Assembly (NCBI GenBank): GCA_963662155.1
Contig: OY759263.1
Location: 11,854,553 to 11,918,552, forward strand
Direction of reading: 5' to 3'
DNA: 64,000 bases
DNA from: Lamellibrachia columna
Lineage: Eukaryota > Annelida > Polychaeta > Sabellida > Siboglinidae
Shown here: one piece after another, positions 11,101 through 26,100 of the stretch
How the letters are laid out: the number at the start of each line of letters is the position of its first letter
Numbering within the stretch: position 1 is the stretch's first letter
Translations under genes and position numbers: made by a program
The notes under the pieces: generated by a model
Seen by the model: the letters and a program-made list of their open reading frames with translations, nothing else
Database searches by the model: none
Told to the model about the DNA's origin: nothing

Positions 11101-14100
11101 GTCTATGCCAGGGAAAATAAAAGATCCTACACATGGGGGTATACGTCTAACCTGTCGTGAATTTATATAGAGGCGGTCTCTATCGCTAACCCTCCAATGG
11201 TGTATGAATGCACCCAGCTTGATAAACTCTAGCCACATTAACACGGGGCAGGAGCTTTAATGGACGAGGAAGACTGCTATGACTACGACTCACCGTTCAT
11301 GCATGGAGAGATCAGCAATCAACTCCAAAAGTTTCGGAGGCTGGCCAACAACATCTGCAACATCAATCTCAAGTTATAGTTTCACGTTACACCCCATAAC
11401 ATATTCTGATGTCACGTTACATGCGAAAACACGTTCTGATGTAACACTACATGCGACAACATGCTTTGATTTCAGGTTACATGCAACATGTTCTGATAAA
11501 AGGTTACAAGTGACAACATGTTCTGATGTCACGTTACATGCAACAACACATTCTGATGTCATGTTACAAGCAACAACATGTTCTGATGTCACGTTACATG
11601 CAACAACATGTTCTCATGTCACGTTACATGCAGCAACACGTTCTGATGTCACGTTACATGCGACATACGTTATAATTACTAATATACCTGCTCCATCCAT
11701 GTTAGTATTCAGGATATCATATACAGCTCCCACCTCAGTTCAGTCAGCCCATCACCAATCAGGTTCACTGATGTTCAAATCTGTTGTGTGTGAATAGTTT
11801 AAGTGGTGTGTGCAGTTGATTTAACAGACAAGTGTGTACTTTTGTTGAAATAGTTTAAGTGGTGAGTGCAGTCAGTTTAACAGACAAGTGTGTACTTTTG
11901 TTGAAATAGTTTAAGTGGTGCGTGCAGTCAGTTTAACAGACAAATGTGTACTTTTGTTGAAATAGTTTAAGTGGTGTATGCAGTCAGTTTAACAGACAAG
12001 TGTGTACTTTTGTTGAAATTGTTTAAGTGGTGTGTGCAGTCAGTTTAACAGACAAATGTGTACTTTTGTTGAAATAGTGGTGTATGCAGTCAGTTTAACA
12101 GACAAGTGTGTACTTTTGTTGAAATTGTTTAAGTGGTGTGTGCAGTCGATTTAGCCCTCAGTACCGTGATATGAAAATTTTGTAGATACCCAACCCTATA
12201 TGAAGCATCATGTGACAGACTTACGACTGTTGTAGATTTCTTCAGCATTATCGAAGCTGGCATCTACTATGTCCTGCACCATGCCCGTGCAACACATCTG
12301 TAGATGGAAATGTGTTAACATATTTACAAACACCTAAATTCGCCACCTGTAACAAACAAGTTTCACCCAGCTATCAACAAAGATGGGGGTCATAACCTTC
12401 CCACGTTTTTCCAGGAACTGCTGTCATGTGACAACCAACATGGTCACATGAATATAGAATGCAGTTCAAACAATATCAGGACATAATCCCCCTGGACAAA
12501 ATCTCTGCCGTGCCAATATCCCCCCGGACAATATCCCCCAGATAAAATCCTCAATCCAAATTCATGTAATAGTTATCAATATATATTTGGTGGGGGATAT
12601 TTTCCGGGGGGATTATCCTCAGTTCTGACTGACATCGACCAATGGACCAAGAATGCGTTGAAAGCTCATACGAGTACAACATTAGTGAAGACATTGCACA
12701 AATACAACTCCTCAGGAGATTATTGAGGGCAACACCAAGCTCAGTGGGACTGATAAATGCCATGACAAATCGTGAACACTAGAAGGAGCTCCTCACGTGA
12801 CCACGTTAAGTGGATGACATAGTAAGTACCGATTGTTATCAAGAAGAAAAGTGAAGCTTGCCACCCGCCCTACCACGTGTAGGCTGGCAGCTTGGAACCT
12901 CTTGTTTCAATATTTATTTATTTCTCTAACAGGAGTAAAACCTATCAAAAACATTCTTAATTTTGCTAAATTGTTTTACTATATAGTGATAGTGTACATG
13001 TGAATAATTTTTTAATTGTCAGTTTGTAAATGTTACTAAAAACTAGTGATTAACGGATCTGAAAGACAACACCAATCATGAATCGAGACGAGGGTGGATA
13101 GACACAGCCACATATGGGACGAGCAGAAGAACGATTTGTCCCAGAATGCAGTTCCTGATGAAGGCTACCGACAGGGGCGAAGACATTGAATAAATAAATT
13201 GTAAATCTCAATAGTTGTGATTAGAATTTTTTTTACTTCATTAGTGATTAATTACACAGGTGGGGTGTTTATGACTATTTCTTGGACTGACATTTGTTCC
13301 ATCCACTTGTGGTTCATCAGGTGAGTCATACTGGCCATGACTGTCGGTGGACACTGCGTCTTCCGGGTACTCGGACATAGATCTACTTTGGCCTGATGGG
13401 TTCAGTCTCTCTGCATGCCTAGAACACACATTAATATCGTTTAATAATTCATACGGCAATCAAAATATTGAATACAATTTCAACAGGTACAATATGTTTG
13501 TGAACATTGCATGCACACACTTGATAACAATAAATAAAAATGTACTTAAATCTATACAATTACTTGGAAATGGCTACGTTATAAACGAAGTAAGTTATTG
13601 TCTAGAATTAATAATTACAATGTTATTTACATTATTAAATCTGTCGGTGAACATATATAAAAAATTCAAGACTGAAATGGCACTAGACAAGGATGGTGGT
13701 GTGTTTGTCTACTTTCATTAGGTGTTTGCATTTTGTAGGTGGCTATTTTTCGGGTATTACATAGAAATTAATTAGTTTGATGTTTGGAGGATGTGTCACT
13801 ACTGTTGCTATGGATACCTGGTGTGTGGCATCCTCTTGCGTACTATGTTTCTGTGTAGCAGGGTGGATGTCATTTGATCTAGGGTTGCGCGCTCTATGTG
13901 AAGCATTCTTGCTGCACTCTCCTGTCACCACACAACAATCCATGCACTAGGGGTGGCTATCACGGACAGTTATACTATCGCGACAGTATCACGATAGCTG
14001 TACGACTACCGTGGTAGTATTTGGCTAGTTTCATAGCTATCACGATAGTATTTTGATAGTATCACGAAATAATGAATAACCAAGAAAACAGCCCTCAGCT

Positions 14101-17100
14101 GTAACTGATGGATGGCGGTATCGCGTAGTTGTTAATAAAACAGTGCCTACTTTTGCTAAAATCATTGAAAGAATCAAGTTTGATCATTATATTGGGTGAC
14201 CCACAAAAGTGGGAACAGCTTTATGTCATAGTATTTAGAGCCGGACCACTTCTGCCTTCCCCCTCAATTACCATATCCTGTAAAAAATAATTTAATCGTT
14301 TGTCTGATTACTTAATTGAAGCGAAATAAAAAATTTGCACAAACAAACTACCATGTTGTAGTGGATAGAATAGACACGTTTGATTTGTTGTGAAACAATC
14401 CTAAAACAAGACAAACAAAATAACTGAACCAAGGAAGGACCTTCAACCAGTCACGTGGACATGATGGGTTGTTCTGTGTGTAGATGGCGCCACAAGCAAC
14501 TCGTTCCTACCTGGAAGGCCCGAGGTAGCTCCGAGAGCATGTTGGTGAATTCCTCCTGGTTCATGTGATACATGTTAGAGAGGACCTGTAGTGACACCTG
14601 GCGACAGACACCAACAACTGATGTTCTCTCTCTCTATGCTTCACTTCACCATACACATCTTAGAACGTTTTAATGCAGTGGTTGTACCTACTATGTCTGT
14701 AGTGTCTTACATGCAACTGTACCAATATCGCTGACGACTATTATTGGTAACTTAAATCGCAAAACACACACTACACAAACCCACAGATGCATGTGCATTA
14801 GCACTAAATGTGCATTAGCACTAAATGTGCATTAGCACTAAATGTTTTGACGTCCCACAACTGTGGTTTCATTCTTAGCCAACAGGTGTCGTACGTGTTA
14901 TAAATAATGTCTTTTGTACAGCAACAGATAATAAACATAACTACATACATATTTACCTACGTAAAACAACCGCTTTTGGAAATTATAATAAAGTAAATAA
15001 AATATTCTTATGACCATTTGTGAAATCTACCAGTTTCAGGCGTTGCAGTGATATCATAAACATATCGCAATGGCGTCATAAACATATCGCAATGACGTCA
15101 CAAACATATCGCAATGACGTCACAAACATATCGCAATGGCGTCACAAACATATCGCAATGACGTCACAAACATATCGCAATGACATCACAAACATATCGC
15201 AATGGCGTCACAAACATATCGCAATGACATCACAAACATATCGCAATGACGTCACAAACATATCACAAGGACATCACAAACATATCGCAATGACATCACA
15301 AAAACAATCTGCAACCGTAGTTGTGTTGTGAATATTGTTTATTGCACATGTCACTGCGTCACAAATGTCACACTTGTCATATGCGGCATCGTCGATTCAC
15401 TGCTCCTATCATACTTATTATTATGTCTTCTCTAGTAGAAAGATAACAGCTGTTGCTGACCTTCCTGATCTCGACGCTGCCTGGTTCGGTGACCCAGCGA
15501 ATGATGCGCGACGTCGCTAGACGCATGTTCACTGAGTTGCTGAACTCGGAGTCCAGCATTGCCATGACGACTTTGTTGAAGTATTCCAGCACAATGAGGA
15601 TCAACTATAGCACCACAGACACCAACCCTTGTGACATTGACCAGAGACAGTAGCTAGGATGAAAACATTGACCAGAGACAGTGGCTAGGATGAAGGCAGA
15701 TTGATACAGGCAACAAACAGGGCGAGTCTCTGGTCCTAAATGATGTGTTTTTGATCATGCTTTTTAATTTATAAATCACAATTATCTCGGTAACAGAATG
15801 ATTAGATGATAACATACAACTTCCAGTAAAAATGCGATTGTGATTGACATAGTTATCACACAATGATAAATTATGCATAATTGTGAAGCTCTTTTGACAG
15901 TTCATCAAATAAACCCAAAATTCAAATATGTGAAATGTAACTTTTCGTTGATGAAAGCATTTTTTGCATAGTTACCCTGTAGTTCTGCATTTCGAGCTCG
16001 ATGATAAATCGCAGCAGGATCTTGAATTGATCGTCGTATGCGAAGAATGTCCTGCATCATAATACACCTAACACTGTTACATTAACTGTATCATCATAAT
16101 ACACATAACACTGACACATTAACTGTATCATCATAATACACCTAACACTGACACATTAACCGTATCATCATAATACACCTAACACTGATACATTAACTGT
16201 ATCATCACAATACACCTAACACTGACACATTAACTTTATCATCATAATACACCTAATGCTGATACATTAACTGTATCATCATAATACACCTAACACTGAC
16301 ACATTAACTGTATCATCATAACACACTTAACACTGACACATTAACTGTATCATCATAATACACCTAACACTGACACATTAACTGTACCATCACAATACAC
16401 CTAACACTGACACATTAACTGTATCATCATAACACACTTAACACTGACACATTAACTTTATCATCATAATACACCTAACACTCAGGGGTGTATGAAGGAA
16501 TTTTTCAGGGAGGGGCAAGAAAAAAGAAATATACAAGTGTATATATATAACATGTAAAGTTAACATACTTTGAGCTCACGAATATACGTCAGAATAATTC
16601 CAGATCCAGGGGGGCAAGTGCCCCCTTGCCCCCCCTGGGGGGTGCACATGCTAACATTGATACATTAACTGAATCATCATAATACACCTAATGCTGGTAC
16701 ATTAAATGTATCATCATAATACACCTAACACTGAAACATTAACTGTATCACCATAATACACTTAACGCTGGTACATGTAAATTTTTATTCATTTCTATAG
16801 CACCATATCTATACAATGGTATTCTATGGTTCTGTACAGTAAAAGAAATGGTATAGTAAAAATTTCAAAACAGTAAAAACAAATGCAATAATACAAATGA
16901 TTTTAAAAAGTAAAGCTATTTAAATGACTAAAATGAATAATAAAATAGTGAGTCTTCAATTTACTCTTAAAAACGCTGACATCGTTGCTACTGCATATGT
17001 TTTCAGGTAGGGAATTCCATAGTTTAGGTGCAACCACTTAAAAAGCGCTATCCCTCAGAATTTTCCGCTTTGTCCATGGTATATTGAGTGTCGGAGCCTC

Positions 17101-20100
17101 GTGAAATCTCAATCCATAATGGACATTTCTAGTTGTCAACTTTTCCGACAGATGCTGTGGACCACGACCATTTAGTGCATTCAAAGTCAGCAAGCATGTC
17201 TTGTATTTAATGCAAAACTCATCTGAAAACCAATGAAGTCGTTTGAGTGTATGAGTTATATGGTCATATTTACCAACACTACACAACACTCTGGCCGCGG
17301 TGTTTTGCACCATCTGTAATTTCTTTATGAGGCATTTTGGCAAACCGATCAGCAACGCATTGCAGTAGTCAATGTGGTTATGGACCAAAGCATGAATAAG
17401 TGCACTGACGTATGTGTTCCTAGCGCGATGGAATGACAGCAGTGTTATGGTTTTCATTCTGCCTCCAGATCTGTTCAGCTTTTCGTCTTTGCGACTTTAG
17501 TGTTTTGAGTGCATCATCGAATCGTGGCACCAGTGGCCTCACTACAATAGTCTTGGTTTTGATGGGTGCGTTCCTATCCAACAACTGTCTCAATTCTGTA
17601 TTATATTCACCAACTAGCTGATTGTTGTCATTAATACTCAACAGTCCATTAACCAGATCTTTCAGGTCGGTGCTGAAAGCACTGTTATCAATTTGCTTCA
17701 GTTTCCTATATGATATAGTATGTGTCTCTAAGGAAGGGCTGGGCATGCTCACTCGGTAACGCACAAACATTATGGTCCGAGACCATGTAATCAGCCACAG
17801 GGCAACTATGCAGAAGTTCATGATTACACCTGGTGATGATTAGATCCAGAGTGTGGCCAGATCTATGTGTTGGAACACTGACATGTTGTGTCAAATCATA
17901 CATACTTAGTACATCAAACATTCTAATCGTATCAGCATCAATATCAATATTCATGTGAATATTAAAATCACCAACTATCAAGAGTGAATGAAGGGTCTGA
18001 GCTGCAAGGTGTGAAATTCCTCAGAGACAGGACGTTTTTCCGAATATGGTGATCGATATATCACATGCACATCTAGTTTCGTCTTTTTAAACACTAACTC
18101 ATAGTTACCATATTCAAAGGAACTGAGTTCACCAGATGACAGCACTTTACACCGAATACCAGTCTTGAACAGTAGACCAATTCCACCACCAATTCAACCA
18201 CATGATCTCAGGCTTCAGTTCAGCATGTTTAACTGCATCATCAGATTGTAAAGTATATGCCAGTTTGATTTAATTAGTTTTTAATAGCTAATGTTAGTAA
18301 GTCATTTGGAGGTTTATTCGATGTATTAAGCCTAAATTAGCAACAGAAAAACAGGTGTCAGAGAAGTTATAGTTAAAACCACCCAAGTGGATATGGACAA
18401 AATCCAAATGGTGCCTAAGATTGATATATAGTCCTGTTTAGATGCTTCTGGTCTTCCCTTTAATCCTAACATTTGCTAAATTGCTCTAACCTGGGGCATC
18501 AATGTAATTGGGAAATGAGAGGGAGCCCTGGATTTGGCCCAGCTCCAAGAGTTCAAAAGTTTAACTTGCAAAACTGGGCAAGGAAGACTGGTAGACGTCA
18601 TGTCCAGCGGTTGAGAGGGTGGGTGGATTTAACAAGTTGACCAATGGTAAAGCGTATTAAATATTTACAGCGCCTTTAGTGACGGCGTCTCATTTTGGTA
18701 AACTGGGAGTATAAATACCCCAGAGCGTTTACAAGGGGGCGGCAAGACTATTTAAAATTCACACTGAGGTGTGTATAGTCATGCTGAATTTTAGGCATCC
18801 AAATTTTCAGTAAGGGTGGTTCTGGCGGGCCATACCTGCTTTAGCATTAGATATAAAAATTTCTGGTCAGAATGTTCTTGTCAAATCTTCTAGACTTTAA
18901 GTCTGTATACATAGTCACTAATGTCAGCTGACTTATTCCGCACAGAACATGGACAAGGGCGAGTTGGAGGTCCCTAGTCTGTCATGATTTTGTATTGATT
19001 CACTTAACACGTATCAGATTGCGCAGATTAGTTCCAATGTTTTTGCATCGATGTGTGCCTGTTCTGGCACCACGAATGTTAATTACATCGTCGTTCTCCG
19101 TTGTTGTCGTTGTTGCTGCAGTTGCAACATTCGACACTGGGTCGTCACCTTGTATAATTGAAGTAGTGCAGCACAGCAATCCAATATGGGGGTAATCATG
19201 GAAAGGACACAATGATTGCGCCTGAACACTGACAATATCACTTGAATTGGTCTGCGCAACTGTGATCCACCTCAGTGGCCCCTTCTTGTTGGCTGTCTTC
19301 TGGAAACGCCATTGAGAGTTAATGCCTTCCACAACGACTGGTTTTCCTAGAACACTTGACAGAATAGTGCAATGCAGATGTCATGGTTGACTGGCCAGCT
19401 ATGTCTGCTTGTGCCGCCTGCTGTTTGGTAAAAGTGTTCAAATCTAACAAATTGTCGCAGTATTTCTCTAAAATTATGACCTCTCCTCGTTCACTGTACC
19501 TGTACCTGTGCGGAAAGTGACATGTAAAAGTACATTTAAAACATCAAATTATGCAGTTGATATAAGAGACTGTCCAATAGGCTGCCATGTAGGTGAACAG
19601 TGACATCATCAAGACTGTAACATTAACTGTATCATCATAATACACCTAAAACTGACAAATTGTATCCTCATAATACACCTAAAACTGACACATTAACTGT
19701 ATCATCATAATATACCTAACACTGACACATTAACTGTATCATCATAATACACCTAACACTGATACATTAACTGTATCATCATAATACACCTAACACTGAC
19801 ACATTAACTGTATCATCATAATACACCTAACACTGACACATTAACTGTGTCATCATAGTACACCTAACACTGACACATTAACTGTATCATCATAATACAC
19901 CTAACACTGACACATTAATTGTATCAACATAATACACCTAACACTGACACATTAACTGTATCAACATAATACACTAACACTGACACATTAACTGTATCAT
20001 CATAGTACACCTAACACGGACACATTAACTGTATCATCATAGTACACCTAACACTGACACATTAACTGTATAATCATAATACACCTAACACTGACACATT

Positions 20101-23100
20101 AACTGTATCATCATAATACACATAACACTGACACATTAACTGTATCAACATAATACACCTAACACTGACACATTAATTGTATCAACATAATACACCTAAC
20201 ACTGACACATTAACTGTATCATCATAATACACATAACACTGACACATTAACTGTATCATCATACTACACCTAACACTGACACATTAACTGTATCATCATA
20301 ATACACCTAACACTGACACATTAACTGTATCATCATAACACACTTAACACTGACACATTAACTGTATCATCATAATACACCTAACACTGACACATTAACT
20401 GTACCATCACAATACACCTAACACTGACACATTAACTGTATCATCATAACACACTTAACACTGACACATTAACTGTATCATCATAATACACCTAACACTG
20501 ACACATTAACTGTACCATCACAATACACCTAACACTGACACATTAACTGTATCATCATAACACACCTAACACTGACACATTAACTGTATCATCATAATAC
20601 ACCTAACACTGACACATTAACTGTATCATCATAATACACATAACACTGACACATTAACTGTATCATCATAATACACCTAACACTGACACATTAACTGTAT
20701 CATCATAATACACCTAACACCGACACATTAACTGTATCATCATAATACACCTAACACTGACACATTAACTGTATCATCATAATACACCTAACACTGACAC
20801 ATTAACTGTGTCATCATAGTACACCTAACACTGACACATTAACTGTATCATCATAGTACACCTAACACTGACACATTAACTGTATCATCATAATACACCT
20901 AACACTGACACATTAACTGTATCATCATAGTACACATAACACTGACACATTAACTGTATCATCATAATACACCTAACACTGACACATTAATTGTATCAAC
21001 ATAATACACCTAACACTGACACATTAACTGTATCAACATAATACACTAACACTGACACATTAACTGTATCATCATAGTACACCTAACACTGACACATCAA
21101 CTGTATCATCATAATACACCTAACACTGACACATTAATTGTATCAACATAATACACCTAACACTGACACGTTAACTGTATCAACATAATACACTAACACT
21201 GACACATTAACTGTATCATCATAATACACCTAACACTGACACATTAACTGTATCATCATAGTACACCTAACACTGACACATTAACTGTATCATCATAATA
21301 CACCTAACACTGACACATTAACTGTGTCATCATAGTACACCTAACACTGACACATTAACTGTATCATCATAATGCACCTAACACTGACACATTAACTGTA
21401 TCATCATAATACACCTAACACTGACACATTAACTGTATCAACATAATACACCTAACACTGACACATTAACTGTATCAACATAATACACTAACACTGACAC
21501 ATTAACTGTATCATCATAGTACACCTAACACTGACACATTAACTGTATCATCATAATACACCTAACACTGACACATTAATTGTATCAACATAATACACCT
21601 AACACTGACACATTAACTGTATCAACATAATACACTAACACTGACACATTAACTGTATCATCATAATACACCTAACACTGACACATTAACTGTGTCATCA
21701 TAGTACACCTAACACTGACACATTAACTGTATCATCATAATACACCTAACACTGACACATTAATTGTGTCAACATAATACACCTAACACTGACACATTAA
21801 CTGTATCAACATAATACACTAACACTGACACATTAACTGTATCATCATAGTACACCTAACACTGACACATTAACTGTATCATCATAGTACACCTAACACT
21901 GACACATTAACTGTATAATCATAATACACCTAACACTGACACATTAACTGTATCATCATAATACACCTAACACTGACACATTAACTGTATCAACATAATA
22001 CACCTAACACTGACACATTAATTGTATCAACATAATACACCTAACACTGACACATTAACTGTATCATCATAATACACCTAACACTGACACATTAACTGTA
22101 TCATCATAATACACCTAACATTGACACATTAACTGTATCATCATAGTACACCTAACACTGACACATTAACTGTATCATCATAATACACCTAACACTGACA
22201 CATTAATTGTATCAACATAATACACCTAACACTGACACATTAACTGTATCAACATAATACACTAACACTGACACATTAACTGTATCATCATAGTACACCT
22301 AACACTGACACATTAACTGTATCATCATTCATCATAATACTTTAACTGTATCATCACAATACACCCTAACACTGATACACTATCTGTATTTCACTGAGTC
22401 ACTGTAACATAATACACCTAACAGTGATACATTAACTGTATCATCATAATACACCTAACACTGACTAACACAAACTGTATTTCACATTTTCTGTATTTCA
22501 CATCTTTGCAGAACTATACATAATACCATTACCTCTAACATTACAGAACCATACATAATATCATTACATTTAACATTACAGAACAATACATAATACCATT
22601 ACCTCTAACATTACAGAACAATACATAATATCATTACATTTAACATTGCAGAACAATACATAATACCATTACCTCTAACATTACAGAACCATACATAATA
22701 CCATTACGTCTAAGGCTGCTCTAACATTACAGAACTATACATAATACCATTACCTCTAACATTACAATTTGATATTCATAAAAAACTATGAAAATGAAGG
22801 TAAATTTTTTTTGTAAAAATTGTACTGTTATTTTCCTAAATCTAGCAATACGTTGTTGAGTGGGCACGGTGGCGGAGTGGTTAGAACGTTGTCGAGTGGG
22901 CACGGTGGCGGAGTGGTTAGAACGTTGTCGAGTGGGCACGGTGGCGGAGTGGTTAGAACGTTGTCGAGTGGGCACGGTGGCGGAGTGGTTAGAACGTTGT
23001 CGAGTGGGCACGGTGGCGGAGTGGTTAGAACGTTGTCGAGTGGGCACGGTGGCGGAGTGGTTAGAACGTTGTCGAGTGGGCACGGTGGCGGAGTGGTTAG

Positions 23101-26100
23101 AACGTTGTCGAGTGGGCACGGTGGCGGAGTGGTTAGAACGTTGTCGAGTGGGCACGGTGGCGGAGTGGTTAGAACGTTGTCGAGTGGGCACGGTGGCGGA
23201 GTGGTTAGAACGTTGTCGAGTGGGCACGGTGGCGGAGTGGTTAGAACGTTGTCGAGTGGGCACGGTGGCGGAGTGGTTAGACCGTTGTCGAGTGGGCACG
23301 GTGTGGGAGTGGTTAGACCGTTGTCGAGTGGGCACGGTGGCGGAGTGGTTAGAACGTTGTCGAGTGGGCACGGTGGCGGAGTGGTTAGAACGTTGTCGAG
23401 TGGGCACGGTGGCGGAGTGGTTAGAACGTTGTCGAGTGGGCACGGTGGCGGAGTGGTTAGAACGTTGTCGAGTGGGCACGGTGGCGGAGTGGTTAGAACG
23501 TTGTCGAGTGGGCACGGTGGCGGAGTGGTTAGAACGTTGTCGAGTGGGCACGGTGGCAGAGTGGTTAGAACGTTGTCGAGTGGGCACGGTGGCGGAGTGG
23601 TTAGAACGTTGTCGAGTGGGCACGGTGGCGGAGTGGTTAGAACGTTGTCGAGTGGGCACGGTGGCGGAGTGGTTAGAACGTTGTCGAGTGGGCACGGTGG
23701 CGGAGTGGTTAGAACGTTGTTGAGTGGGCACGGTGGCGGAGTGGTTAGAACGTTGTTGAGTGGGCACGGTGGCGGAGTGGTTAGAACGTTGTTGAGTGGG
23801 CACGGTGGCGGAGTGGTTAGAACGTTGTTGAGTGGGCACGGTGGCGGAGTGGTTAGAACGTAGTTGAGTGGGCACGGTGGCGGAGTGGTTAGAACGTTGT
23901 CGAGTGGGCACGGTGGCGGAGTGGTTAGAACGTTGTCGAGTGGGCACGGTGGCGGAGTGGTTAGAACGTAGTTGAGTGGGCACGGTGGCGGAGTGGTTAG
24001 AACGTTGTTGAGTGGGCACGGTGGTGGAGTGGTTAGAACGTTGTTGAGTGGGCATGGTGGCGGAGTGGTTAGAACGTTGTCGAGTGGGCACGGTGGCGGA
24101 GTGGTTAGAACGTTGTTGAGTGGGCACGGTGGTGGAGTGGTTAGAACGTTGTTGAGTGGGCATGGTGGCGGAGTGGTTAGAACGTTGTCGAGTGGGCACG
24201 GTGGCGGAGTGGTTAGAACGTTGTTGAGTGGGCACGGTGGCGGAGTGGTTAGAACGTAGTTGAGTGGGCACGGTGGTGGAGTGGTTAGAACGTTGTCGAG
24301 TGGGCACGGTGGCGGAGTGGTTAGAACGTTGTCGAGTGGGCACGGTGGCGGAGTGGTTAGAACGTTGTCGAGTGGGCACGGTGGCGGAGTGGTTAGACCG
24401 TTGTCGAGTGGGCACGGTGTGGGAGTGGTTAGACCGTTGTCGAGTGGGCACGGTGGCGGAGTGGTTAGAACGTTGTCGAGTGGGCACGGTGGCGGAGTGG
24501 TTAGAACGTTGTCGAGTGGGCACGGTGGCGGAGTGGTTAGAACGTAGTTGAGTGGGCACGGTGGCGGAGTGGTTAGAACGTTGTCGAGTGGGCACGGTGG
24601 CGGAGTGGTTAGAACGTTGTCGAGTGGGCACGGTGGCGGAGTGGTTAGAACGTAGTTGAGTGGGCACGGTGGCGGAGTGGTTAGAACGTTGTTGAGTGGG
24701 CACGGTGGTGGAGTGGTTAGAACGTTGTTGAGTGGGCATGGTGGCGGAGTGGTTAGAACGTTGTCGAGTGGGCACGGTGGCGGAGTGGTTAGAACGTTGT
24801 TGAGTGGGCACGGTGGCGGAGTGGTTAGAACGTAGTTGAGTGGGCACGGTGGCGGAGTGGTTAGAACGTTGTCGAGTGGGCACGGTGGCGGAGTGGTTAG
24901 AACGTTGTCGAGTGGGCACGGTGGCGGAGTGGTTAGAACGTTGTCGAGTGGGCACGGTGGCGGAGTGGTTAGAACGTAGTTGAGTGGGCACGGTGGCGGA
25001 GTGGTTAGAACGTTGTCGAGTGGGCACGGTGGCGGAGTGGTTAGAACGTTGTTGAGTGGGCACGGTGGTGGAGTGGTTAGAACGTTGTCGAGTGGGCACG
25101 GTGGCGGAGTGGTTAGAACGTTGTTGAGTGGGCACGGTGGCGGAGTGGTTAGAATGTTGTTTAGTGGGCACGGTGGCGGAGTGGTTAGAACGTAGTTGAG
25201 TGGGCACGGTGGCGGAGTGGTTAGAACGTAGTTGAGTGGGCACGGTGGCGGAGTGGTTAGAACGTTGTCGAGTGGGCACGGTGGCGGAGTGGTTAGAACG
25301 TTGTCGAGTGGGCACGGTGGCGGAGTGGTTAGAACGTTGTCGAGTGGGCACGGTGGCGGAGTGGTTAGAACGTAGTTGAGTGGGCACGGTGGCGGAGTGG
25401 TTAAAACGTTGTTGAGTGGGCACGGTGGTGGAGTGGTTAGAACGTTGTTGAGTGGGCATGGTGGCGGAGTGGTTAGAACGTTGTCGAGTGGGCACGGTGG
25501 CGGAGTGGTTAGAACGTTGTTGAGTGGGCACGGTGGCGGAGTGGTTAGAACGTAGTTGAGTGGGCACGGTGGCGGAGTGGTTAGAACGTTGTCGAGTGGG
25601 CACTGTGGCGGAGTGGTTAGAACGTTGTCGAGTGGGCACGGTGGCGGAGTGGTTAGAACGTTGTCGAGTGGGCACGGTGGCGGAGTGGTTAGAACGTTGT
25701 CGAGTGGGCACGGTGGCGGAGTAGTTAGAACGTTGTCGAGTGGGCACTGTGGCGGAGTGGTTAGAACGTTGTCGAGTGGGCACGGTGGCGGAGTGGTTAG
25801 AACGTTGTCGAGTGGGCACGGTGGCGGAGTGGTTAGAACGTTGTCGAGTGGGCACTGTGGCGGAGTGGTTAGAACGTTGTCGAGTGGGCACGGTGGCGGA
25901 GTGGTTAGAACGTCGGACTCTCAATCGCAAGAACCTGGGTACAAATCCTCTTGCTGTCATTTCAAAACTTTGGCAATTTCATTCAATCCATGTCGCCACA
26001 GTTCACTCAGCTGTGTAAATGAGTACCTGGCTACAGACAGGTGGAACGTATCTTTTTTAATATATTAAAAGTAGTGTGAATGATTCTTGGTGGACCAACC

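Noticed and set aside
13347..13721. 124-codon plus-strand ORF
   Set aside because: Overlaps CLASP exon 28 in antisense and is AT-rich, with no recognisable domain.
16486..16650. Claim of a defined transposon between 37-bp units
   Set aside because: The ends look loosely inverted but no target duplication can be shown because the flanks are repeats, so it is left as low confidence.
19608..22340. CRISPR-like regular repeats
   Set aside because: Units are directly adjacent with no unique spacers, the genome is eukaryotic, and it is a plain minisatellite. The same holds for the other arrays.
22857..25930. Cluster of tRNA genes
   Set aside because: Only the A-box half is repeated. No unit has an acceptor stem, anticodon arm and B box, and the sole B box continues into a SINE body.
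22727..25960. 1,077-codon minus-strand ORF (NHSATVPTRQRS repeats) and the opposite 347-codon ORF
   Set aside because: Both are translations of a 36-bp tandem repeat (12 codons) open in several frames. The unit is a SINE tRNA A-box segment.
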